From contig CAZWSX010000058.1 of NCBI GenBank assembly GCA_964636985.1, forward strand, positions 1-22,588: a DNA stretch of 22,588 nucleotides. The letters are read 5' to 3'. Below the pieces are notes generated by a model that saw only the letters and a program-made list of their open reading frames with translations, did not search any database and was not told the DNA's origin. Below are positions 6,890 through 15,600 of this stretch, piece by piece. Source of the stretch: CAZWSX01 sp964636985. GTDB taxonomy: Bacteria; Planctomycetota; Planctomycetia; Pirellulales; Pirellulaceae. A program made the translations under genes and the position numbers. Each line of letters opens with the position of its first letter. Positions within the stretch are counted from its first letter, which is position 1.

Positions 6890-6926
6890 CCAACGTCGCT
6901 TGTAAATCCTTCGCGATCAACGTTGG
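6890..6926. promoter_or_regulatory. Perfect 7-bp inverted repeat in a divergent promoter region
   Basis: CCAACGT (6890-6896) and ACGTTGG (6920-6926) are perfect complements with centres 30 bp apart. They lie between the diverging BNR-protein and patatin genes. This could be a pair of half-sites on one DNA face or a leader hairpin with a 23-base loop. A 7-bp dyad can arise by chance in a region this size. Confidence 0.25.
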
Positions 6927-6992
6927 CCCCAAATTGCCCCAGAATTACACTGTTGGCGGGCAACCCAATTCTCCTCGTCTCCAGTCTCCACC

Positions 6993-8837
6993 ATGAGCAT
7001 CGACTTAGACCGCTTGTGCGTCGAGATCCATCGCCTGGACTGGGGACGCGATCTACCCGAGGAAGTCGTCCGGGACATCGCCAACTCGTCCAGTCTGGCG
7101 GAACTTCCAGCGGGCCAGGTGGTGATCGAACTCGATTCCGCAATCGATCATGTTTATTTCGTGGTCGCCGGGCGACTGGAAGCCGCCGTCTTCGATCGCA
7201 TTGGCAAGCAGGTGCATCGCGAGTCTTTCCGGCGAGGCTCGGTCGTCGGGCTCATCTCGGTGCTTTTGCCCGATCGATCTCACGTGCGGGTCGATGCGGC
7301 TGAGCACACGACGGTCATTCAAGTGGGCCTCAACAGTTTGTTGCAGTTGATGGCGCGGCATCGCGACTTCCAACTCGCGGTGCTACGCTGTGCAGCCAAC
7401 CTGACCAAGAACTTGATGCTGGTCGATCGCGAGCTTCCCAAGCCGGCCACCATTGCAGTTGTCCACCATTCGGACGCCAGCCGTCCCCTGACGCTCGACC
7501 TGGCCCGGCGCCTCAAACAGTTGGGAGAGTCCCCCTCCGTGGCCGGCGACGACGAACGCTGGAAGCCCGAGAATGACATTCCGCACCGGCTGCTCGTCGA
7601 GAACGGTCGCTCGCTAGGTCCCCAGCGCATTACCCGGATGCTCCAGGAATGGCGATCGCACGGCCGTTTGTTTGTCGATGTCGGTACCGATCGCCCGACC
7701 GAAGACCTGCGGCGAGCCTTAAGTTATGCGGAGATCGTTCTGTGGTGCCTTCGGCCGCAAGATACGGCAGCGGCGCTCGAGGCGCTGAAGGTCGCGGAAC
7801 AGTCCGTCCCTCGGTTGCGAGAAAAGGTCTGCCTCGTCTGGATTTTAGCTACAGGCACCCCTGCACCGCCGTACGTTGAGGACTTACATAAGTTCGCCTC
7901 CCGCGACTTCAAGACCTATTCGGGCGTGCTCAACAGGCCCTATCAAGGCAAACTGCTGGAGGGAGGCGCTGAGCGCATCATCCATTTTTTGCGTGGCGTA
8001 CAGATCGGACTGGCCCTAGGCGGCGGAGCGGCACGCGGCATGGCCCACCTGGGCGTGCTCAAGGCTCTCGAAGAACACGGGATCTTCGTCGATATGCTGG
8101 CCGGAACGAGCGCGGGTGCCATGACGGGTGGTATCTACTCAGCCGGCTTGGATCCTGAACACGGGTGGAACTGCTTCAAAAATGATCTAATGCCGTCCTG
8201 GTTTTTCCAGCGGCTTCCTGGTGGCAACTACTGGTACCTCATTTACAAATACCGCAGCGGTCAATGGGACGGCATGCTGCGGAAGTACCTTTCGAACTTG
8301 CGGATGGAACAGTTAGTCATCCCCACGCTGATGATCTCGGTCGATCTGGTCGACGGCGCGTTGCTCGTTCGCGACAAGGGGGATGTCGTGCACAACATCC
8401 TCGAAAGCATCAACCTGCCGCCTTTGGCATTGCCGATCGTTAAGGCCGAGCAGGCCGTTGTCGACGGAGGCCTGCTCAACAACGTGCCGGCCGACATCCT
8501 CATCGAGAAGGGCTGCAATTTCGTGATCGCATCGAGCGTGACGTCCAAGCTCGAAAAGGACTTCATGGGCATCCGCAGCAAGAAGTCGCGCGGCGTCTCG
8601 GGTTTTACGGCCACCGTCCAAGTGATGATGCGGCAGAACCTGCTGCAGAGCTACAGCATGAATGCAGTCGGGGTCGGCCCGGCCGATTTTGTCATCTCGC
8701 CGGACGTCTCGTCGTTCGATCTCGCCGCCTTCACTCAAGCTGACGAAATGGCCGCGATCGGAGAGAGTGCGACCCAGGAATCGATTGCTCAACTCAAGGC
8801 CATGCTGCGAAAGCTGGACTCCCAGCTCTTTGCTTGA
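6993..8837 (+). CDS. Patatin-like phospholipase with N-terminal cyclic-nucleotide-binding-like domain (NTE type)
   Basis: This 614-residue protein has three parts. Residues about 20-140 resemble a CRP-type cyclic-nucleotide-binding beta-barrel (GQVVIELDSAIDHVYFVVAGRLEA, then FRRGSVVGLISVLLPD). Residues about 150-330 form a region resembling a Rossmann-like NTPase fold without a P-loop, as in neuropathy-target-esterase homologues. Residues about 338-510 are the patatin domain, with oxyanion loop GGGAARG (343-349), nucleophile Ser373 in GTSAG and the dyad Asp491 in DGG. All catalytic features are present, so a lysophospholipase/phospholipase acting at the membrane is likely. No transmembrane anchor is obvious, unlike eukaryotic NTE. 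No clear Shine-Dalgarno precedes the ATG. Whether the barrel binds a nucleotide is open; I do not see a clear phosphate-binding RxA cassette. Confidence 0.9.
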   Translation: MSIDLDRLCVEIHRLDWGRDLPEEVVRDIANSSSLAELPAGQVVIELDSAIDHVYFVVAGRLEAAVFDRIGKQVHRESFRRGSVVGLISVLLPDRSHVRVDAAEHTTVIQVGLNSLLQLMARHRDFQLAVLRCAANLTKNLMLVDRELPKPATIAVVHHSDASRPLTLDLARRLKQLGESPSVAGDDERWKPENDIPHRLLVENGRSLGPQRITRMLQEWRSHGRLFVDVGTDRPTEDLRRALSYAEIVLWCLRPQDTAAALEALKVAEQSVPRLREKVCLVWILATGTPAPPYVEDLHKFASRDFKTYSGVLNRPYQGKLLEGGAERIIHFLRGVQIGLALGGGAARGMAHLGVLKALEEHGIFVDMLAGTSAGAMTGGIYSAGLDPEHGWNCFKNDLMPSWFFQRLPGGNYWYLIYKYRSGQWDGMLRKYLSNLRMEQLVIPTLMISVDLVDGALLVRDKGDVVHNILESINLPPLALPIVKAEQAVVDGGLLNNVPADILIEKGCNFVIASSVTSKLEKDFMGIRSKKSRGVSGFTATVQVMMRQNLLQSYSMNAVGVGPADFVISPDVSSFDLAAFTQADEMAAIGESATQESIAQLKAMLRKLDSQLFA

Positions 8838-8866
8838 TCAAGACACGTTCGCTGTCCAAGCTCGTC

Positions 8867-9742
8867 CTACTCCTCAATCTCACGCCCGTTGGCATCAAAT
8901 CCTGGAATCACGATCGGAGCAATGCTTCCCGTGTAAGGTGAAGTCACCCCCGGTTTAACCGGCGGTCCACGCCACACTTCCGTGTCGTCGAGTTTGAGCT
9001 CGATCGTTTCCGCGCCCGACATTCTTCCGGCAGAGTACTGAAACTCGCTCCCGTCCGTTTCGATGAAGAGTATTAACTCAGGATTCGTGCCAAACGCGAG
9101 GACGAAGATGGCACCATCGGTGTCGTCATCGCCAGGTTGGTAGCGATCGATCGGTTGCGGCAACAGGCGCAGGACCGCGCGATCTCCTTCGTTGATCTCT
9201 GAGCCCGAAAACCGCGCGGCCAAATCGCGCATCTGCTTCAAGCGTTGTTGTGGGAGCTTGGCCGGCTTGGGGGCATCGGCAATCGGCTTGAACTCGTAAT
9301 GGGTCCCCTTGGGCGACCAGTTCATATCGTCCGACTTGATCGAAAACGGCGTCTCGGTAAGCGAGATGTACTCGTAAGAGATATTGGGGCGATCGTACAG
9401 CCTCGGAATAAGCTCCGAGATCAGGATCGCCTTAGGCCGCCCGATATCGCCGAGCTTCCACACCGCCGCCGAGACATAACCGCGGCCGGCATCGCTGTAT
9501 CGCAACAGCGGCTTCTCGGCGAACTTCGTAGGGAACTGAGCGTCGGCGGAAACGGCTTTGGCAGCGCGCACCCGCGCCCGCATCGCCTCTAATCGTTCGG
9601 CTGCGAGTTGCTTTGCCCGCCGAGATTCGACGTCCTCAGGTTCCTCGCTCCGCGTTATCTCGATCGGCAAACTCACGGCGAACAGCAGTGCGAGAAACAC
9701 GGGGCCTGCGAAACGAGAGCAGTTTCGATTGGACGATGGCAT
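8867..9742 (-). CDS. Secreted hypothetical protein, planctomycete type
   Basis: This 291-residue protein has an N-terminal signal sequence (FAGPVFLALLFAVSLPIEI, residues 11-29) and a charged, helical stretch SRRAKQLAAERLEAMRARVR. A globular domain follows with GRGYVSAAVWKLGDIGRPKA, a repeated LLRYSDAGRG-like opening and LRLLPQPIDRY. It resembles uncharacterised planctomycete exported proteins; no enzymatic motif is visible. The ATG at 9742 was chosen over one 18 codons upstream because GGGAGGGG stands about four bases before it and the signal peptide then has a normal length. It is convergent with the patatin gene, 29 bp away, and lies 109 bp downstream of the methyltransferase gene. A promoter with two dyad elements lies directly upstream. 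Confidence 0.8.
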   Translation of the reverse strand: MPSSNRNCSRFAGPVFLALLFAVSLPIEITRSEEPEDVESRRAKQLAAERLEAMRARVRAAKAVSADAQFPTKFAEKPLLRYSDAGRGYVSAAVWKLGDIGRPKAILISELIPRLYDRPNISYEYISLTETPFSIKSDDMNWSPKGTHYEFKPIADAPKPAKLPQQRLKQMRDLAARFSGSEINEGDRAVLRLLPQPIDRYQPGDDDTDGAIFVLAFGTNPELILFIETDGSEFQYSAGRMSGAETIELKLDDTEVWRGPPVKPGVTSPYTGSIAPIVIPGFDANGREIEE

Positions 9743-9788
9743 TTCGCCCCTCCCGTAGTAATAACCACCAGTGCAGTGACGGTTTTGC

Positions 9789-9819
9789 GACGCCACGTCT
9801 TTATATTAGACGTTACGTC
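9789..9819 (-). promoter_or_regulatory. Candidate double operator (GACG-N3-CGTC twice) around a -10-like box
   Basis: On the minus strand two dyads, GACGTAACGTC (9809-9819) and GACGTGGCGTC (9789-9799), agree in 9 of 11 bases and start exactly 20 bp apart, two helical turns. Between them lies TAATATAAA, a -10-like segment (TATAAA or TAATAT). A weak -35-like TTGCAG lies 17 bases before TAATAT. The array ends 46 bases upstream of the ATG of the secreted hypothetical gene. The layout suggests a repressor bound across the -10 region; the regulator is unknown. Confidence 0.45.
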
Positions 9820-9851
9820 GTAATTCTGCAAGCCAGGTGTCGTTTACGTGC

Positions 9852-10523
9852 TTAGGAGGGCTTTTCCACAATCACCAGCTGAAATCTTCCGTGCGTGGGT
9901 CGCAGCAGCGGCGAGCCGTTTTCGTCCAAAAGTTTGACCCGGTATCCCCGGTCGGAGACGACATGGATGAATTTGCCCGAGTGAAAGCGGCCTGCATCGC
10001 CAATCCAGCATGTGCCTCCGGGGGCCAGCATCCGATCCAGCGTATTTGCCAGCGGAACATGCATTTGTTCGAAGTAGAGAATGTCGCAACCGACGATCAC
10101 CGGATACGTTTCGTCTGGCGGCTCGCGCCAATCAACAATGCGGCCAGAAGCGTTAGAAAAGCCATTTCGGCGGGCGTTCTCCAGCGCCGTATCAACGGCG
10201 ACTTGTACGTAATCGGAAAACGTGACCTCAAGCCCCTTTGCCAAAGCGGCGACGCCCGCCAGGCCGAGCCCACAGCCGATTTCGAGACACCGCTGGCCCG
10301 CTGGCCAATCCCGCTCCAGAATCGCCTTAGCTGTTGGCGGCGCGGCTTGCCACAATTTGGCCCAGTAGACGTCTTCGTCCTGCTCGGAAACCGGACGCGC
10401 CGCCAGGTCATCCAAGAACGCATCGGGATCGTGCGGCAGCACTAAATCGAATTGGGTTTCTCCGATCGTTAGGTTCTGTTGCGACCATCCGCCCGGGATC
10501 GTGCGTGTAGTAACCGATTCCAT
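9852..10523 (-). CDS. Class I SAM-dependent methyltransferase (Methyltransf_16-like)
   Basis: This 223-residue methyltransferase shows SAM-binding motif I at LEIGCGLGLAG (80-90), the acidic end of strand 2 in FSDY (Asp104) and a motif IV-like VGCDILYFEQMH segment. The VYWAKLWQAA stretch before motif I is typical of the METTL/lysine-methyltransferase-like group that includes ETFBKMT. The substrate is therefore likely a protein side chain or small molecule; it cannot be read from the sequence. It is cytoplasmic by composition. AGGAA lies about nine bases before the ATG. It may be co-transcribed with the secreted hypothetical gene downstream, though that gene has its own promoter-like region. 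Confidence 0.85.
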   Translation of the reverse strand: MESVTTRTIPGGWSQQNLTIGETQFDLVLPHDPDAFLDDLAARPVSEQDEDVYWAKLWQAAPPTAKAILERDWPAGQRCLEIGCGLGLAGVAALAKGLEVTFSDYVQVAVDTALENARRNGFSNASGRIVDWREPPDETYPVIVGCDILYFEQMHVPLANTLDRMLAPGGTCWIGDAGRFHSGKFIHVVSDRGYRVKLLDENGSPLLRPTHGRFQLVIVEKPS

Positions 10524-10600
10524 GCTGGCATTCCTAGGGATTCATCCTTGCGTTCGCGCTGACGTCCTCGCGAGATTACGGTAGCCTAGGAGGATTCAGC

Positions 10601-11377
10601 TTGGCAAGTTCCCCCGCGAAGCGAGAGCTTTCGATGTGGCGAAAACTTCTCGGTTGCGCGGTTGTAGTACTCGTCTTTTCGTTTGCTATTCTCGGCGGCG
10701 GTACCTATTGGGTCTATTCCAGCGTCCAGGAAGTTCCCGAGTTCTATCGCGAGGTCCAGGTCGAAGCCCGCAAAGTCGACCTCGCTGCCCGCAAGCAACT
10801 CGCCGCCGTGGCCGAGATCCAGGCGCTCGAAGTTCGCAACGCCGTCGAGGCAGGCGACGCCTGGGCCTTCGAACTCACCGACGAAGAAACCAATAGTTGG
10901 CTGGAAACGGAACTCCCGACCAAGTTCCCCAACATCCTTCCGAGCGAGGCCCGCGAACCGCGAGTCCGCTTTTCCCAAGGAAAAATTGAACTCGGCTGGC
11001 GCCACATGACCCCTTGGGGCGAGATTGTCCTTTCGCTCGACGGCAACGTCTCGCTCACCAAAGACAAGCGGCAAGTCGTCGCAAAGATCGCCAACGTTTA
11101 TGCCGGCGGATTCGTTCTGCCGCGCGATCGCGTCCTCGCCGAAGTGCGTCAGGCGGCTCAAACGCAGCAACTCGCCATCACCTGGAGCGAGCAGGATGGC
11201 TGTCCGGTGGCGATGATTCCGATTCATCAATTCCACGACCGCGGCGTCCCCGACGATGTCACGGTGGAAAATCTCGAGTTCACGGGTGAACGATTTCGGA
11301 TTTCGGGACGGAGCGGACAAACCCACCCCGTCGGCTCGCCTGCCAAGAAAGCAGAAACCCCGTCGCGCCGTACTTGA
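10601..11377 (+). CDS. Membrane-anchored hypothetical protein
   Basis: This 258-residue protein has one N-terminal hydrophobic helix (about residues 15-38, LLGCAVVVLVFSFAILGGG). A probably periplasmic domain follows with KVDLAARKQLAAVAEIQAL, LTDEETNSWLETELPTKFPNIL and a strand-rich C-terminal half. It resembles planctomycete hypothetical proteins; no function can be assigned. The TTG at 10601 is preferred as start because AGGAGG stands seven bases upstream. The first ATG (10634) has only a GAGAG upstream but would give a shorter, equally plausible signal-anchor. The folate-binding protein gene begins about 32 bp downstream on the same strand, so the two may form an operon. Confidence 0.75.
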   Translation: MASSPAKRELSMWRKLLGCAVVVLVFSFAILGGGTYWVYSSVQEVPEFYREVQVEARKVDLAARKQLAAVAEIQALEVRNAVEAGDAWAFELTDEETNSWLETELPTKFPNILPSEAREPRVRFSQGKIELGWRHMTPWGEIVLSLDGNVSLTKDKRQVVAKIANVYAGGFVLPRDRVLAEVRQAAQTQQLAITWSEQDGCPVAMIPIHQFHDRGVPDDVTVENLEFTGERFRISGRSGQTHPVGSPAKKAETPSRRT

Positions 11378-11409
11378 TAGAATTCAAGAAACGACAAGGC
11401 GACGGAATC

Positions 11410-12372
11410 ATGTCCCACATCAATTACGAGCTAATGTTCGACGCGGTCCGTAATCGCGCGGCCGTCTGCCGTTTGCCTGAACGCGGAACTCTGGAAGTAA
11501 CGGGCGCCGATGCGGCGTCGTTCCTGAACAACTTTTGCACCAACGACATTGTGCATTTGCAGCCTGGACAGGGCTGCGAAGCCTTCTTCACTACCCTGCA
11601 AGGCAAGTCAATTTCGCTTGCGTGGCTCTTTCGAAACGCTGGCGGCGTGACCATCGACTGCGGCGAAGCTAAAGCAGCTTCGCTGCTTGGTCATCTCGAT
11701 CGTTACCTGATCATGGAAAAGGCCAAGCTCAAAGATCGCAGTCACGATTTTGTCAGTTGGTTGGTGGTTGGTCCCATGACCCGCGAGATGCTGCAGCAAG
11801 CATTCTGCGCTTTGCCCGACGAAGCGGCCTACGCCCATGCGCCATGTAAACTCGGCGAGAACTCGGTCGAACTCCGCGACGTCGAGTTGGCTTGGCCCCA
11901 AGGCATTGTCGTCGTTGCACGAGCACCCATCGCCGACGACGTGGAACGGGCGATCATCTCGCTAGGCATCGAGCGCATGTCTCTGGAAGTGGTCGACGCC
12001 CTGCGGATCGAAAATCGCTATCCAGCCAACGGCCACGAGGTCACCGAGGAACGCCTTCCGCAGGAAATGCTCCGCGACGTCACGGCGATCAGCTTCAAAA
12101 AAGGCTGCTATCTCGGGCAAGAAACCATTGCCCGGCTCGACGCCCTCGGCCACGTGAACTGGCATCTGGTCCGCTTGTCGTTCGCCACCGACGCGAGCTT
12201 GATTCCAGGCCAGCCCCTCGATGGAAACGACGGCAAACCGGCCGGGCAAATCACCTCTGTCGCGCGGGTTGCCGAAGGAGAATCACTCCGCGCCCTGGCA
12301 ATCGTCCGCCGCCAATTCGCCAAACCAGGCGAAATGTTCTCCGCCGGCGGACAAGTTGGGACGATTGCGTAG
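11410..12372 (+). CDS. ygfZ: YgfZ/GcvT-type folate-binding protein
   Basis: This 320-residue protein belongs to the YgfZ/COG0354 family, tetrahydrofolate-binding relatives of the glycine-cleavage T protein. They support assembly or repair of iron-sulfur enzymes such as the tRNA methylthiotransferase MiaB. The diagnostic motif KGCYLGQE is at residues 231-238, with the invariant cysteine Cys233. The N-terminal LEVTGADAASFLNNFCTNDI (29-48) is the typical GcvT-fold start. The ATG at 11410 was preferred to a TTG twelve codons upstream that overlaps the previous stop codon, because the conserved domain begins just after it. Length is normal for the family. It is convergent with the LRR array, 37 bp away. 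Confidence 0.88.
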   Translation: MSHINYELMFDAVRNRAAVCRLPERGTLEVTGADAASFLNNFCTNDIVHLQPGQGCEAFFTTLQGKSISLAWLFRNAGGVTIDCGEAKAASLLGHLDRYLIMEKAKLKDRSHDFVSWLVVGPMTREMLQQAFCALPDEAAYAHAPCKLGENSVELRDVELAWPQGIVVVARAPIADDVERAIISLGIERMSLEVVDALRIENRYPANGHEVTEERLPQEMLRDVTAISFKKGCYLGQETIARLDALGHVNWHLVRLSFATDASLIPGQPLDGNDGKPAGQITSVARVAEGESLRALAIVRRQFAKPGEMFSAGGQVGTIA

Positions 12373-12409
12373 TGAGATTCAAAAGGCTACTCACACCGGT
12401 GCAGGCCAG

Positions 12410-13954
12410 CTAATCGCATCGATACCAGGAAGCGTCTTCGAAATAAAGCACCACGCTCTCTCCCACAACGGCTTGCAGTTCCTTCAAATCCGCTGCCGTG
12501 GTGGGGGATGACGTAGCGCGGTCCCGAAAGACGGAGATCGAGTTAATGCCTTTCCTCTGCGATAGGCTCTTCACGCTGGCGGGCGTCACTTGGGTGTCGA
12601 CCAGCAACACGGATTCAATGCCTTGGGGTAATAGATCCAGCGTCGCATCGTTGACTTCGCGACCGGCCAGAGAGAAGAACTTCAAGGAAGTCATGTTAGA
12701 GGTAATCGCGAGCATCTCCGCATCCAAGTGCGCGCCACCCATCCCGGCGCCTTGCAGGCTGGCCAAAAAGGGAAGCGACGACCATGTCGCCGTCGTTGCC
12801 TGGGTGTCGTCCAGTCGAAGCGTCGTCAATCCCTTGGCCTGCTTTAACCACGCCAGTCCCGCATCGGTAACTTGTGGAGTCTTCAACTCGAGTCCGGTCA
12901 ACGTCTTGGCCAATGGTGCTAATCGTGCGATTTTCTCGTCCGAGAGATTCCTGTTGTGAATCATCAAGTGTTTGATGGGCAGCTTGGCCAATGCACCGCA
13001 TTGCTCGAACGACAAATCAACGTCCCGGAAACATACATCGTTAAGAGTTGGAATATTAGCGAGGGCCGCGATCGTTCGGTCTCCCGCAGCCACGTTGTCA
13101 AAGACAATGTTTCTCGCAGTGCAGCCCGTGATCGCTTTTGCGAGTCCCGCATCCGTATGACCTGTCCCTCCGAAGCTAATCGCTCTGAGCTTCGGCAGAG
13201 TTGGTATAACGTCGGCCGAGGCATCGGTATAGTTCCGGCCTGTGAGGAACAGCATCAACAGCGATGGGTGCCCAGCGAACGCCCTGGCACCTTCGTCGGT
13301 CCCACGGCAGGCGGCATGAACAATACTGTTGTGTGGCGATTTCGCAACGGCTTTCAGTCCCTCGTCGCCGATGTTCCGCCAAAAGTCATCCAAGAAAAGC
13401 TTGACCTGCACACCCGCGTCGGCAAGGTCCTTCAAGGACGCGTCGGAAAACTCTTGCTTGACGAACCGCATTCCACTCTGGCATCGGATCTGGGCAAGCA
13501 ACCGAGCCTTATCGCGATCGATGCGCATGGGATTCTTAAACCTCACGCCGTCGAAGGGGCCGTGCGCGGCTAACAATTGCAAAACTTCGGTCGTGGCATC
13601 ATCGCTGTCGATCTCCACAAATTCCACGGCGGGAAACAGATCGAAAAACTCTCGAAATTGCGCCGGCGACGTTCCCTTGGGAAACATCGCCCACGCGCGT
13701 GGTGGCACCACCGGCTTACCGCGAAGCCACGCGGCGATCGACTCTCGCCAAAGTCGAGGAGGCGGAGTGGTGGTTACCCCGCCCGGCAAAAAGAGCTGCC
13801 AGGTGGCGCCTTGAGCCTCCAACTCGGCGATGAGTTCCTCCCGCCGTGCCTCACGGACCACCTCGTTACGGATTAGCAAGCAGCCCAATGCGGCGAGTGT
13901 TATCAGCAGCAGTAGCGTTCGCATGCCGAACTGGCGGAGATTTAGCTTCGGCAT
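12410..13954 (-). CDS. Tandem LRR membrane protein 4 (subtype A)
   Basis: This 514-residue protein has a short basic N-terminus, one transmembrane helix (about residues 11-28, RTLLLLITLAALGCLLI), a charged segment VVREARREELIAELE and leucine-rich repeats of about 24 residues in the RNI-like style. Repeat landmarks are HTDAGLAKAI, LSDEKIARLAPLA, TPQVTDAGLAWLKQAKG and VTPASVKSLS. The C-terminal segment TTAADLKELQAVVGESVVLY ends in YRCD. Subtype A markers shared with the copy at 15601-17172 are WLKQAKG, LSDEK, YTDA after FLTG, LWRExIAAWLRGKP and the terminal RCD. The role is unknown: probably an anchored binding protein facing the periplasm. GGAAG lies about ten bases before the ATG. It is the last gene of the array. 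Confidence 0.85.
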   Translation of the reverse strand: MPKLNLRQFGMRTLLLLITLAALGCLLIRNEVVREARREELIAELEAQGATWQLFLPGGVTTTPPPRLWRESIAAWLRGKPVVPPRAWAMFPKGTSPAQFREFFDLFPAVEFVEIDSDDATTEVLQLLAAHGPFDGVRFKNPMRIDRDKARLLAQIRCQSGMRFVKQEFSDASLKDLADAGVQVKLFLDDFWRNIGDEGLKAVAKSPHNSIVHAACRGTDEGARAFAGHPSLLMLFLTGRNYTDASADVIPTLPKLRAISFGGTGHTDAGLAKAITGCTARNIVFDNVAAGDRTIAALANIPTLNDVCFRDVDLSFEQCGALAKLPIKHLMIHNRNLSDEKIARLAPLAKTLTGLELKTPQVTDAGLAWLKQAKGLTTLRLDDTQATTATWSSLPFLASLQGAGMGGAHLDAEMLAITSNMTSLKFFSLAGREVNDATLDLLPQGIESVLLVDTQVTPASVKSLSQRKGINSISVFRDRATSSPTTAADLKELQAVVGESVVLYFEDASWYRCD

Positions 13955-14002
13955 GGGAGAGTTGCTTCCGCAATACGGATTGTCATGGGCGACCGCGACT
14001 TG

Positions 14003-15562
14003 CTATTCGCACTCGAACGATACGGCTTCTCGGAAAGTGACGCTTACCCCACCGCCGGTTGACGACTGAATTGCCGCCGCATCTTCCGATGTGATCAGCG
14101 ATGGGAATTTGTTGTCAGCAAAGGCATCGACTCTCATTACGCCTGCCATCCCGGCAAGGCGTTTTAGCCCGTCCGGGGTCACGCGGGTGTTGACCAAATT
14201 TACGGCACCGAAGCTGCGAGGAAGCAGTAGAAGTGTTGCGTCGTCGACTTCGCTCCCATGTAGCATCAGTTCCGCGACCGTAGGCATCTTCGAGACCGCC
14301 AACAGTGTTTGTACGTCGACGTTGGGACCGCCCATTGCTACCAAACCAATTGTGGCCGAGGACGGAATCAACGACCACGTGGCAGCGGTCGCTTGCGTGT
14401 ATTCGAGGCGGAGGTCTTTTAGTTGAGTGGCGCCACTCAGCCATGTCAGCCCGGCGTCGGTTACTTGCGGAGCATCGAGGGTGAAGGAAACGAGCCGGCT
14501 GGCCAGTGGCGCCAGCCGGCGAAGATGGTCGTCGGACAGGTTGTCGCTCTTCAGTCTCAGATTGGAAATCGGCAACAGCGCCAATGCGTCGTACTGCTCG
14601 GCGGTCAAATCGATCCCATCGAGATTCAAACTGCTGAAATTCGGGACCTTCGCGAGGGCCGCGATCGTTTGGTCGCCCAAAGCGATATTGTGGAAATCGA
14701 AAGTGTTGGCGTTGCAACCCGCGATAGCCTTGGCGAGTCCTGCGTCGGTGTGACTCGTTCCGCTCAATCGGAGATTTGCAAGTTTAGGTAAACTTGGGAT
14801 CACGTCGGCGGAAGCGTCGGAATAGCCAGCTCCGCTGACATAGAGATACATCAGCGATGGATGCCCAGCGAAGGCGCGCAGCCCTTCATCGCTGCCGCGG
14901 CAATTCAGCCACATGAAATTGAGGTTTTGCAACCGCGCGGTCGCCTTGAAGCCATCATCTCCAACCGCTCGCCAAAAGTTGCGGCACTTATAATCCTCGA
15001 CTGTCACACCCGCATTCGCAAGATTCTGCATCGCGGCATCGGACCCCTCTTGCGCCGCAAGGCGAACTCCATTGGCGGTTTTGATTCGCGCCAGTTTCCG
15101 GGCAAACTCTTCGTCCACGGTCACCGGATTTCTGATTAGGAACAGCTCGTAGGGGCCGCGCGACGCAAACAGGTCCAAAACCTCGTTCGTGGTATCGCCG
15201 CCATCGATTTCGACCCACCGAACGTCGGGAAACAGATCGACGAACTCCCGAAACTGCTCCGTCGTTGTTCCCTTAGGAAATGTCGCCCAAGCGCGTGGCG
15301 GAACAATCGGTTTGCCTCTCAGCCAGCCACCGATCGATTGGCGCCAAACAGGCGGCGGAGGGCTAACGCTCCGTGGCCCCTTAGCGCGAAAGAGTGACCA
15401 ACGCGCCCCTTTAGAATCCAACTCGGCAATGAGCTTCTCCCGCCGCTCCTCGCGAACCACCTCGTGGCGCGCGAGCCATGCTGCAACAGCCGCCAGTGCG
15501 ACTAAGAGAAGGAGCGTTCGCATGCCGAACTGGCGAAATCGGGATGGTTTTTTCTCGGGCAC
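14003..15562 (-). CDS. Tandem LRR membrane protein 3 (subtype B)
   Basis: This 519-residue paralogue has the same plan: basic N-terminus PEKKPSRFRQFG, transmembrane helix at about 14-31, linker VVREERREKLIAELDSKGA, LRR body and a cysteine-ending tail. Subtype B markers shared with the copy at 17264-18856 are VGDDGxKATA, LDAPQVTD and an ITxxDAxxI tail ending in CE. The start is GTG at 15562 with AGGAG six bases upstream. It lies 48 bp before the subtype A gene and 38 bp after the preceding one, consistent with a single transcript. Repeats carry the VTDAGL signature common in planctomycete LRR proteins. Function unknown. Confidence 0.85.
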   Translation of the reverse strand: MPEKKPSRFRQFGMRTLLLLVALAAVAAWLARHEVVREERREKLIAELDSKGARWSLFRAKGPRSVSPPPPVWRQSIGGWLRGKPIVPPRAWATFPKGTTTEQFREFVDLFPDVRWVEIDGGDTTNEVLDLFASRGPYELFLIRNPVTVDEEFARKLARIKTANGVRLAAQEGSDAAMQNLANAGVTVEDYKCRNFWRAVGDDGFKATARLQNLNFMWLNCRGSDEGLRAFAGHPSLMYLYVSGAGYSDASADVIPSLPKLANLRLSGTSHTDAGLAKAIAGCNANTFDFHNIALGDQTIAALAKVPNFSSLNLDGIDLTAEQYDALALLPISNLRLKSDNLSDDHLRRLAPLASRLVSFTLDAPQVTDAGLTWLSGATQLKDLRLEYTQATAATWSLIPSSATIGLVAMGGPNVDVQTLLAVSKMPTVAELMLHGSEVDDATLLLLPRSFGAVNLVNTRVTPDGLKRLAGMAGVMRVDAFADNKFPSLITSEDAAAIQSSTGGGVSVTFREAVSFECE

Positions 15563-15600
15563 AAACCTCTCCTGCCGCCTAAGGACCTTGATTCAAACGG

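Noticed and set aside
6826..7143. N-terminal extension of the BNR protein
   Set aside because: It overlaps the patatin gene and would bury the signal peptide inside the protein.
10586..11326. Minus-strand open frame of 246 codons opposite the anchored hypothetical gene
   Set aside because: The plus strand has AGGAGG, a start and a membrane anchor; the minus frame shows only mirrored composition.
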